Below are positions 1-5,028 of a stretch of 5,028 bases of DNA, piece by piece. Source of the DNA: Bacillota bacterium (GTDB lineage: Bacteria > Bacillota > Clostridia > Christensenellales > Pumilibacteraceae); NCBI GenBank assembly GCA_009787685.1, contig WQSV01000118.1:1-5028 (forward strand). The letters are read 5' to 3'. Made by a program: the position numbers and the translations under genes. The notes under the pieces are model-generated. The model was not told the DNA's origin. It made no database searches and was given only the letters and a program-made list of their open reading frames with translations. Each line of letters begins with the position of its first letter. Position 1 is the first letter of the stretch.

Positions 1-399
1 ACAAGACGCCCTTGCCCTAAACAATTCATAACCACTTTCTGAAAATAAGAATGATGTGTACTCCAAATTTCCACTCACCTCATTCCAAAAAAAATGCGAA
101 TTTGCATTTGAAACAAACTCTATTTCATGCAAACCATTCTCCCAATAAGGATCATAGAAAAATTCGGTTAATATTAATTCTGTCGACACACCTGTTGTGA
201 GAACAATTCTCATTTCGGTTGCATCATTATTAAGATACACATTGTTTGGTAGATTGTGTCTGTTTGAAACATGAAAGAATATCGAATTACTATTTTCTTC
301 ACTGCCACCACTGCCACTATTTGCAAATGAAAACATAGTAACTGGCATCAATACAATCAACGCAACAATTGCCATAAAAAATATCAGTTTTTTCTTCAT
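1..399 (-). CDS. Secreted protein of unknown function, N-terminal part (runs off left edge)
   Basis: The frame is open for all 133 codons from the ATG at 399-397 to the window edge, so the gene continues to the left. The start is supported by a GGAGAA ribosome site seven to eight bases upstream and by a promoter before it. Residues 1-26 form a textbook signal peptide: MKKK, a hydrophobic core (about residues 5-23), then S-F-A as a likely signal peptidase I site after Ala26. A flexible Gly/Ser/Asn/Glu linker (about 27-38) follows. There is no lipobox Cys at the cleavage site, so this is probably not a lipoprotein. The remaining visible part (about 39-133) is rich in Asn, Phe, Tyr and alternating hydrophobic residues, which suggests an exported beta-rich domain. 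I do not recognise a family. Secretion is well supported; function is unknown. The gene is transcribed away from the recombinase remnant. Confidence 0.82.
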   Translation of the reverse strand, partial: MKKKLIFFMAIVALIVLMPVTMFSFANSGSGGSEENSNSIFFHVSNRHNLPNNVYLNNDATEMRIVLTTGVSTELILTEFFYDPYWENGLHEIEFVSNANSHFFWNEVSGNLEYTSFLFSESGYELFRARASC

Positions 400-404
400 G
401 ATTT

Positions 405-410
405 TTCTCC
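405..410 (-). promoter_or_regulatory. Ribosome binding site of the left secreted gene
   Basis: On the minus strand this reads GGAGAA and ends five bases before the ATG at 399; the GGAG core is seven bases from it. It fixes the start of the secreted gene and shows that this organism uses Shine-Dalgarno sites, in contrast to the 989-codon gene at 1387. Confidence 0.75.
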
Positions 411-426
411 AATTAATATTAATATA

Positions 427-455
427 AGTATACCATATCAAAATTTTTATTGCAA
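427..455 (-). promoter_or_regulatory. Sigma-A type promoter of the left secreted gene
   Basis: Read on the minus strand, the -35 box is TTGCAA (450-455, four of six consensus bases) and the -10 box is TATACT (427-432, five of six), separated by 17 bases. A TG one base before the -10 makes it an extended -10. Transcription should start near 420, giving a leader of about 20 bases that holds the GGAG site. The -35 box lies at the very edge of the recombinase remnant, so part of this promoter may come from recombinase DNA or from the junction itself; that last point is inference. Confidence 0.7.
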
Positions 456-933
456 CATAAGCGAGGCGGAAATTGCAAAAAAGAAGTTGTGAAAAAGGAT
501 ATTCTTGAAAACCTAATCATCGACACAACTTTCCAAATTCTAAACAATCCAGAAACCGTCAATTTTGTCGCAGAGCAAATTATTTCCGCTCATCAAAATC
601 GCCTAAAAGACCAATCTTTCATGACAATTCTTTTAAAAGAACAAAGTGAATTTCGTAAATCTCTAAACAACATTATGTCAGCAATTGAAAAAGGCATCGT
701 CACAAACTCAACAAAACAACGCCTTGAGGAACTCGAAGCAGTTCAAAGCGAACTGCTAGAAAAAATAGCCATAGAAAAAACAAAATTGACAATACTACTC
801 ACAAAAGAAGAGATAGTGGGCTACATCAAAACCGCCCTCAAAAAAGAACCAAAACAAATGATAGATTTGCTCATACGACAAATAAAACTTCATGACGACA
901 AAATAGAAATATTCTACAAACACACAAACAACA

Positions 934-962
934 AAAGTCCTGATGAATGTCATCAGGACTTT
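934..962 (-). terminator. Hairpin terminator downstream of tRNA-Ser, inside the recombinase frame
   Basis: A perfect 13-bp inverted repeat (934-946 and 950-962) has a three-base loop. On the minus strand it is followed by TTTTGTTGTTT, as expected for a Rho-independent terminator of the tRNA transcript. On the plus strand the stem is followed by TTTCGCTTT, a weaker U-tract. The same bases are read in the recombinase frame as SPDECHQDF, so the hairpin may serve both convergent genes. Confidence 0.7.
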
Positions 963-970
963 CGCTTTCA

Positions 971-1022
971 CGAGGGTTCAACTCGTTCTCTCTTGGCGGA
1001 GTGGGAGGGATTTGAACCCTCG
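971..1022. repeat. 11-bp inverted copy of the tRNA T-arm in the tRNA trailer
   Basis: CGAGGGTTCAA at 971-981 is the exact reverse complement of TTGAACCCTCG at 1012-1022, which is the T-stem and loop of tRNA-Ser. The arms are 30 bases apart. In the minus-strand precursor RNA the trailer could pair with the T-arm. It may be a relic of recombination at the tRNA 3' end, or a chance match. Confidence 0.6.
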
Positions 1023-1085
1023 CACCAGTTGCCCGGTCTACATCCTTAGCAGGGACGCCTCTTACAGCCACTTGAGTACCACTCC
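994..1085 (-). tRNA. tRNA-Ser (anticodon GCU)
   Basis: The minus strand folds into a full class II tRNA. The acceptor stem is GGAGTGG paired with CCACTCC; a D-arm starts CTC and ends GAG with GG in its loop. The anticodon stem is CGTCC/GGATG (one G-U pair) around the loop CTGCTAA, so the anticodon is GCT (complement at 1048-1050), reading AGC and AGU serine codons. The long variable arm ACCGG-GCAA-CTGGT is the class II hallmark of tRNA-Ser. The T-arm is GAGGG-TTCAAAT-CCCTC, the discriminator is G, and the 3' CCA is encoded (994-996). Nothing looks broken. It has its own promoter and terminator, so it is a single-gene unit. Its 3' end points at the recombinase remnant, a common place for an integrative element to sit. 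Confidence 0.96.
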
Positions 1086-1104
1086 ATGAAATCGCAACTT
1101 TGCT

Positions 1105-1133
1105 AGTATACCGAGTTTAGAGGGGGTTGTCAA
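1105..1133 (-). promoter_or_regulatory. Promoter of tRNA-Ser
   Basis: On the minus strand there is a perfect -35 box TTGACA (1128-1133), a 17-base spacer and a -10 box TATACT (1105-1110, five of six). Transcription should start near 1097, leaving a 5' leader of roughly 12 bases for RNase P to remove. This is a strong, near-consensus sigma-A promoter of the kind expected for a stable RNA. Confidence 0.85.
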
Positions 1134-1347
1134 GTGATTTTGATTGGAAAATTTGAAATTTGTTTTTTTGTTTCGTTTTTTTGGTGATTTGTGAAATAGT
1201 TAGTTGTCTGTCGTTTTTTGAAAAAACAACGAGTGTTTTGTTAAATGTCACTCATTGGTTCAATTCTTTTGATGTTTTAGTGGGAATAACTGACTATTTT
1301 TTGTGTTGCTCAAAATTAAAAAAAAGATGTAAGTTGTTCATTTTTAC
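1134..1347. other. T-rich intergenic stretch between two divergent promoters
   Basis: About 214 bases lie between the back-to-back promoters of the tRNA (minus) and the 989-codon gene (plus). The plus strand is very T-rich, with several T6-T7 runs, and has a small AT hairpin at 1213-1227. I see no gene, tRNA, riboswitch or clear operator. A 71-codon frame here starts with TTG, has no ribosome site and has a composition set by the T-runs, so I do not call it. Confidence 0.55.
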
Positions 1348-1376
1348 TTTACAGAATATTTTGCTTATGATATAAT
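1348..1376 (+). promoter_or_regulatory. Promoter of the 989-residue surface protein gene, very close to its ATG
   Basis: The -35 box is TTTACA (1348-1353, five of six), the spacer is 17 bases, and the -10 box is a perfect TATAAT (1371-1376) with an extended TG at 1368-1369. The normal start point, about seven bases past the -10, falls at 1382-1384, only three to five bases before the ATG at 1387. No Shine-Dalgarno sequence is present or could fit. The mRNA is therefore predicted to be leaderless or nearly so. Confidence 0.75.
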
Positions 1377-1386
1377 TATAGATACT

Positions 1387-4356
1387 ATGAAAATTGTTCG
1401 TAAAAAAATCAATAAAATTTTTGCTGTTTTGACACTTAGTTTACTTTTTGTTTTCAGTTTGTTTGCAATGGGCTTTGCTCCAGCTAATGCGACTGGACAA
1501 ACTATTGATGTCAGCTTGGCAATCACTCCCTCGACCTATATCCAACCAGTTGGGGGCGGAGTTTATCATTATTTTGAAGATGCTAGGGATATAGTTTTTT
1601 ATGATGAGAATCTTTATGTCCTCAACAGAAATGGCGGAACAACGAACTATTCATATGAACTGGTTGTTTTTCATGCTCCAGACGGAGAGGATGCAACTCT
1701 CTACAACATTCCAAACAGAGTGAGAATTCCGACAGGAAGCTCGGTCACTCAATTTCAGCGTTATGGCGACAGACTCTTCACGATTGAGAGAAATGAAAAC
1801 AATTTTTATGGCATGTTTGTTTATTCTCTTCCAGAAGAATCTGGTGTTGCGATGAGAATTGTGGAAGGCATTTCAAATGTTCCTCTTTTGAACTCTCAAA
1901 GTGTTTTCACAACGTCTCGCTATGGCTATGATTTCGACAATTTAGTCGACCCAATACATATTGCAACTGGTCCACTTATCGTGTCTCACAACATTGACCT
2001 TGCAACATACGGTCGCAACAATTTCTTGCTCGGTTCAATTAATCATCTTGCTGTTACTGACAATTCACTTTTTGGACTATACAACGATGGCACTCGCCTT
2101 GGATTTAATGTTATTGATGAAGTTTTTGCCCCACTTTCATCTTCTCAATCTTCGCCACAAATCACACTATCTGGAATTGGATTAACAACAATCTCAGCAA
2201 CTGAAGAAAATGAAAATTCTTATGCAGTAGTCTTGACATCAAGCTCACTTCGTGTTTTTTATGTTGAAGATTTGTCTGCAATTAGAGAAAGAAATATCAA
2301 TTTATCTAATGAATTTGAGCCTTATCCAATCGCAATTTGTTCATCAAGAGATTTTATTTTTGTTTTGACAGAAGATGAAGATGGCAATAACGGGATTTTG
2401 AGAATTTGCAACACTACCTTTTTGGTCACTCCTTTAATCGCTTCAATGGGCTCTGATGACGGGTTCTTCCACTCTCCTGTTGATGTTGCAACGCGTGGCG
2501 CAAGCGAGATTGCTATTGCTGACCGTGACAACAATCGAGTTGTTATCTATGACGGAGAAACTTTTGAAAACATTATTAACATCAATTCCCCAACTGCTAT
2601 TGCGGCAGGACTTGTCAATTTCTATGTCACTCATGGCAACGCGATTACTATTATTGGCTCTGCCCCAACATTTGCGAGAACGACCATTCCGAACATTGTC
2701 AGCAGTCAAACAATTGTTGACATTGCAGTGAGCGCAGGTGGTGACATTTATATTGTCACTGAAAACTCAAACGGAAACAGAGAACTTCGAAGAAGACATG
2801 CTGGAACCACTCCTTTTCAACTGATTGAAGGAATTTCAAACATTCGAAGCATAGACAGCACTCCTATCCTTCCTTTCGTCCACTCTGAGACTTTTATCTA
2901 TGCATATGCTTATTTGAACATTGACGGAACAGGATACGCATTCTCTGCTCTTCGAATTTATGACAACCCGACTGTCAGCAACATTCAAATTTCACCGATT
3001 TATCTTCCGTCAAATCCAGCCAATGTTCAAGGGATTGCGGCTGATCCATTCGGCGGATTTTATCTTCTTGTTATTGACGGAAGCGAAAATAATGCTCCTC
3101 ATTCAATCAAACGCATTCATTTTGAGGGTTATGATTTGAGCGGAATTCCAATTTATTATGAGTCTTATGAAAGAACTCTTAATATCACTGGGAGATTTTC
3201 AAACATTCATGTCTCGTCTATTGAACAATCTCGTGCAGACGAGACTGGGATTCTTGAAAGAGATATTTTGGCGGCTAACACTCCGAGGCACATTATTCAA
3301 ATCATTCGCTCAACTGAGTTCGCAGTTGTTATGCCCGAATTTCCAAATCATTTTGACGGCGGAGCAAATGAATATGACTCGACAAACAGAATTATTCACA
3401 CTGTTATTAACTTGTCTGGAACTTTCGTTCACTCAAGACCATCGCAATCTGGAAATGTTGTTGCTCATCTTGCCCTTGGATTCAGAGTTATTGTTCCGAC
3501 TGGACAACAAGCAGGTTTCACCAGAATTGTTGCAGACAACCTTGATGGGACGACTTTGATTGTTGGATATGTTCTTTCATCACACCTTTCTTCCCCACCA
3601 GAAGAATATTCAGATGACTTGGTTGCTTTTGCTGGAGGGTATTTGACAGTTTTCAGAACTGGCGCTCAAGTCAGAGCATTTCCCGCAAGACAGTCTAATC
3701 TTATCGCTGGCTACTCCTCTCTTGTTGAGGGCGACAGATTGACTCTTCTTGGATTTGTCTATAACGAAGATATGTATGGCAACATCACTCATGGTTTTTG
3801 GGACAATTTTGGAAGCATTGAACAAAGATGGTTCAGAGTCAGAACTAGCAACAACTTGGAAGGGTTCATTTATGCAGGTGATGTTATTGTTGGACTTCCT
3901 CCCGGAACGACTCTCAATGAAAATGCAACGATTGTCATGGCAAGGGTTTTGAGGATCAATCCAGCCGACCCAGATTCCCCACTTAGACCCGCTCACGGAG
4001 CCTATATTTTTATGAGAGTTCCTCCAACGGAGGCTCATCCAAATGGAAGTTGGGCATTTGACTCAAGATTCAGAACTCAAGACACTGGAGAGTTCATCCC
4101 ACTTGAGTCTGGAACAAGAGTTGAAGTTCCCGGTTTCTCGTTTGACAACACGAGAGATTTCACTTTCATTAGGTTCATGATTGATGGCGAAATCTTCTAT
4201 GGCTATGTTCAAACCCCTCACATCGATTATGACTTCATCAATTTGACTCAAATCGTTGCTGGCTCAATCTTGGGGACAACTGGTGTTCTCGGCGGAGTTC
4301 TTGGCTTTAGATATATCAAATTAAGAAGACGCAGAATGCTTGGTGGATTGGCTTAG
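1387..4356 (+). CDS. Exported membrane-anchored protein with duplicated beta-propeller-like region and three SH3-like domains
   Basis: This 989-residue protein has a signal peptide (1-35, basic start, hydrophobic core, A-N-A cleavage site) and a C-terminal membrane helix (about 956-974, Gly-rich) followed by KLRRRR. It should face outward with a 15-residue cytoplasmic tail. Residues about 45-640 are beta-rich and propeller-like. The clearest repeat, 360-395, fits an NHL blade (FFHSPVDVA, then ADRDNNRVVIYD). The region looks duplicated: IVEGISNV (159) recurs as LIEGISNI (479), and 60-82 resembles 358-384. Three SH3-like domains follow, ending in VGYVLSSHL (726-734), EGFIYAGDV (825-833) and YGYVQTPHI (about 938-946). 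Bacterial SH3 domains often bind cell wall, so this may be an envelope adhesin or sensor; that is inference. I saw only two cysteines (318 and 341), flanking an acidic EDEDGNNG loop, so a disulfide is possible. The ATG is the only plausible in-frame start, since the frame is closed by TAA at 1330-1332 and has no other ATG. No catalytic motif was recognised. Confidence 0.88.
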   Translation: MKIVRKKINKIFAVLTLSLLFVFSLFAMGFAPANATGQTIDVSLAITPSTYIQPVGGGVYHYFEDARDIVFYDENLYVLNRNGGTTNYSYELVVFHAPDGEDATLYNIPNRVRIPTGSSVTQFQRYGDRLFTIERNENNFYGMFVYSLPEESGVAMRIVEGISNVPLLNSQSVFTTSRYGYDFDNLVDPIHIATGPLIVSHNIDLATYGRNNFLLGSINHLAVTDNSLFGLYNDGTRLGFNVIDEVFAPLSSSQSSPQITLSGIGLTTISATEENENSYAVVLTSSSLRVFYVEDLSAIRERNINLSNEFEPYPIAICSSRDFIFVLTEDEDGNNGILRICNTTFLVTPLIASMGSDDGFFHSPVDVATRGASEIAIADRDNNRVVIYDGETFENIININSPTAIAAGLVNFYVTHGNAITIIGSAPTFARTTIPNIVSSQTIVDIAVSAGGDIYIVTENSNGNRELRRRHAGTTPFQLIEGISNIRSIDSTPILPFVHSETFIYAYAYLNIDGTGYAFSALRIYDNPTVSNIQISPIYLPSNPANVQGIAADPFGGFYLLVIDGSENNAPHSIKRIHFEGYDLSGIPIYYESYERTLNITGRFSNIHVSSIEQSRADETGILERDILAANTPRHIIQIIRSTEFAVVMPEFPNHFDGGANEYDSTNRIIHTVINLSGTFVHSRPSQSGNVVAHLALGFRVIVPTGQQAGFTRIVADNLDGTTLIVGYVLSSHLSSPPEEYSDDLVAFAGGYLTVFRTGAQVRAFPARQSNLIAGYSSLVEGDRLTLLGFVYNEDMYGNITHGFWDNFGSIEQRWFRVRTSNNLEGFIYAGDVIVGLPPGTTLNENATIVMARVLRINPADPDSPLRPAHGAYIFMRVPPTEAHPNGSWAFDSRFRTQDTGEFIPLESGTRVEVPGFSFDNTRDFTFIRFMIDGEIFYGYVQTPHIDYDFINLTQIVAGSILGTTGVLGGVLGFRYIKLRRRRMLGGLA

Positions 4357-4480
4357 AGAATTGAAGAGGAAAACTAGAGGTTGAAATTAATGACAAAACA
4401 AATTGAGCCTCCCCCCCCAACAAGACTACGAGAGTTGGACTCGACGGAAACTGGGCGAAATCGTGAGAAATTAATATTAA
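4357..4480 (+). other. 3' region after the surface protein gene, with a possible small ORF and a C8 tract
   Basis: After the TAG stop (4354-4356) the same frame continues as RIEEEN, a second TAG (4375-4377), then RLKL and an ATG (4390) that opens 32 codons, ending with TAA at 4486-4488 at the foot of the terminator. The ATG has only a weak AGAGG site ten bases upstream. The peptide is charged and contains PPPP encoded by a run of eight C (4411-4418). It could be a small ORF, a decayed longer tail of the surface protein, or plain untranslated RNA. Random AT-rich DNA would give about as many stops, so coding is not demonstrated. Confidence 0.3.
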
Positions 4481-4527
4481 AAAATTAAAAAGTGCGGTTG
4501 ATTTTTTCAACCGCACTTTTTAATTTT
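4481..4527. terminator. Bidirectional Rho-independent terminator between convergent genes
   Basis: A perfect 21-bp inverted repeat (4481-4501 and 4507-4527) encloses a five-base loop. Its core AGTGCGGTTGA is GC-richer and is flanked by A and T runs. On the plus strand the stem is followed by TTTTTAATTTT; on the minus strand by TTTTTAATTTTTTAA. It therefore ends the surface-protein transcript from the left and the SSB-like transcript from the right. The minus-strand gene stops seven bases from it. Confidence 0.92.
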
Positions 4528-4533
4528 CAACTT

Positions 4534-5028
4534 TCAGTTTTCAGTTGATTCATCAAGTGATATTTTGTTGATAGAGAGTTCATATGCCACTCTTGTTTCG
4601 CTCATTGTTTCGGAGAGTTTTTTTGTGTACTCACGAGATTGGACACGACCAAACACTGTGATTTTTTGTCCGACTTGAATATCTTTGACAAATCTTGCGT
4701 TTCGTCCCCATGCAATGCAGGGTATGTAGTCAGACTTGTTATATGCACGATTAACAGCGACCAAGATATCGCAAATTTCACGATTGAATGGAGTTGTTCG
4801 ATAGATTGGAGGTTTGCAAATATAGCCTGCAATCTCAACGTTGTTTGGGTTGTCAACTCCTTCACTTTTTTCAAAATCTCTGACAAAAACTGTTAACATT
4901 AGTTTTGAGCGCTCTCCGACCATCTTGTTGTAGGAACGAAATTGACCGTTCAATGAAATTTTTGAACCGATCTTTAAATCGACCCCATTAATCAGTCTTT
5001 CACTCACTGTCACTGGGATTTTGTCAGA
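4534..5028 (-). CDS. Tandem OB-fold single-strand DNA-binding (SSB-like) protein, C-terminal part (runs off right edge)
   Basis: The frame is open from the right edge to the TGA at 4536-4534, giving the last 164 residues. A GTG at 5013 could be taken as the start, but it lies inside SDKIPVTVSERL, which reads as an ordinary internal strand, and the frame stays open to the edge; so the true start is outside. Visible residues 1-53 are the second half of a first OB fold (KISLNGQFRSYN, then LMLTVFVRDF). Residues 62-154 are a complete second OB fold (VEIAGYICKPPIYRTTPF, ICDILVAVNRAY, YIPCIAWGRNARF, VGQKITVFGRVQSREY). This pattern matches SSB-related proteins I recall from Clostridia, with two OB domains in about 220 residues. 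It should bind single-stranded DNA in replication or repair. It ends in DESTEN and lacks the acidic DDDIPF-type tip through which standard SSB recruits partners, so it is probably not the main SSB. No ssb symbol is assigned for that reason. Confidence 0.85.
   Translation of the reverse strand, partial: SDKIPVTVSERLINGVDLKIGSKISLNGQFRSYNKMVGERSKLMLTVFVRDFEKSEGVDNPNNVEIAGYICKPPIYRTTPFNREICDILVAVNRAYNKSDYIPCIAWGRNARFVKDIQVGQKITVFGRVQSREYTKKLSETMSETRVAYELSINKISLDESTEN

Larger units (their letters stand above)
450..1049 (+). pseudogene. Large serine recombinase, 5'-truncated C-terminal remnant
   Basis: The frame encodes the C-terminal part of a large serine recombinase (resolvase plus recombinase plus zinc-ribbon family, as used by integrative elements and phages). 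Visible in order: the last zinc-ribbon Cys (residue 9 of the frame) with the following KKEVVKKDILENLI segment; a helical region to about residue 60; a long coiled coil (about 60-125) with the family-typical AIEKGIVTNSTKQRLEELEA; then LTKEEIVGYI and the closing LLIRQIKLHDDKIEIFYK strand (to about 157). The family is usually 450-550 residues. The catalytic Ser domain, the recombinase domain and most of the zinc ribbon are missing. Upstream the frame meets TAA at 420-422 and then promoter DNA of the divergent gene. The nominal start is TTG at 450 with no ribosome site. The last 17 or so residues (AEWEGFEPS and onward) are only the antisense of the tRNA gene. It cannot recombine DNA; whether any of it is translated is doubtful. 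Confidence 0.85.

Noticed and set aside
413..422. Palindrome TTAATATTAA near the left promoter, also at 168-177 and 4471-4480
   Set aside because: A ten-base palindrome of A and T is expected by chance in such AT-rich DNA, and the copies share no context.
995..1049. C-terminal AEWEGFEPS-type segment of the recombinase frame
   Set aside because: This is the antisense translation of tRNA-Ser, a familiar false protein motif, so it is not a domain of the recombinase.
871..1071. 66-codon minus-strand frame across the tRNA and hairpin
   Set aside because: It reads through the tRNA gene and its terminator; such frames are artefacts of tRNA sequence.
1213..1227. Small hairpin of T and A runs in the intergenic region
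   Set aside because: The stem is six bp, nearly all A-T, with no T-tract after it; too weak to call a terminator or regulator.
1160..1375. 71-codon hydrophobic, Cys- and Phe-rich frame upstream of the surface protein gene
   Set aside because: It starts with TTG, has no ribosome site, overlaps the promoter at 1348-1376, and its composition follows from T-runs.
3158..3559. 133-codon plus-strand frame in another phase inside the surface protein gene
   Set aside because: It is a Leu-rich shadow frame; the 989-codon frame carries the domain signals here.
3610..4038. 142-codon minus-strand frame inside the surface protein gene
   Set aside because: It is a shadow of the plus-strand gene, with no ribosome site and no recognisable protein features.
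4639..4896. 85-codon plus-strand frame opposite the SSB-like gene
   Set aside because: The minus strand encodes a clear OB-fold protein over the same bases, so this is a shadow.

Overview
The window looks like chromosome from a low-GC Gram-positive anaerobe, probably a Clostridia-type Bacillota (Firmicutes). This rests on AT-rich DNA, sigma-A-type promoters with 17-bp spacers, a chromosomally encoded CCA on the tRNA, a Clostridia-style two-OB-fold single-strand DNA-binding protein, and Lys-rich signal peptides of Gram-positive type. The lineage is inferred from gene content and recalled family patterns, not from a search. Both edges of the window cut through genes.

Layout from left to right. 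(1) Bases 1-399, minus strand: the first 133 codons of a secreted protein of unknown function, with a clear ribosome site and its own promoter (427-455). (2) From about 450, plus strand: the C-terminal third of a large serine recombinase. It has lost its catalytic domain and most of its zinc ribbon, and its 5' break abuts the promoter of the secreted gene. Its frame runs through a perfect hairpin (934-962) and into the antisense of the next gene. (3) 994-1085, minus strand: an intact tRNA-Ser(GCU) with its own strong promoter (1105-1133). (4) 1086-1386: a T-rich intergenic region holding back-to-back promoters for the tRNA and for the next gene. (5) 1387-4356, plus strand: a 989-residue exported, membrane-anchored protein with a signal peptide, two apparently duplicated beta-propeller-like halves, three SH3-like domains and a C-terminal transmembrane helix with an Arg-rich tail. 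Its promoter lies so close to the ATG that the mRNA should be leaderless or nearly so. (6) 4357-4480: an untranslated tail that is still partly open in the same frame. (7) 4481-4527: a 21-bp perfect inverted repeat acting as a two-way terminator. (8) 4534-5028, minus strand: the C-terminal 164 residues of a tandem OB-fold SSB-like protein whose start lies outside the window.

The genes do not form one operon. Each has its own promoter or terminator, or converges on a neighbour. The two themes are an envelope-surface protein that may bind cell wall through its SH3 domains and display propellers outside, and the scar of an integrated element next to a tRNA gene. No CRISPR array, insertion-sequence ends or complete mobile element is visible. 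I found no convincing new multi-gene system. The most unusual points are the architecture and apparent leaderless start of the 989-residue protein, and the recombinase remnant at tRNA-Ser.
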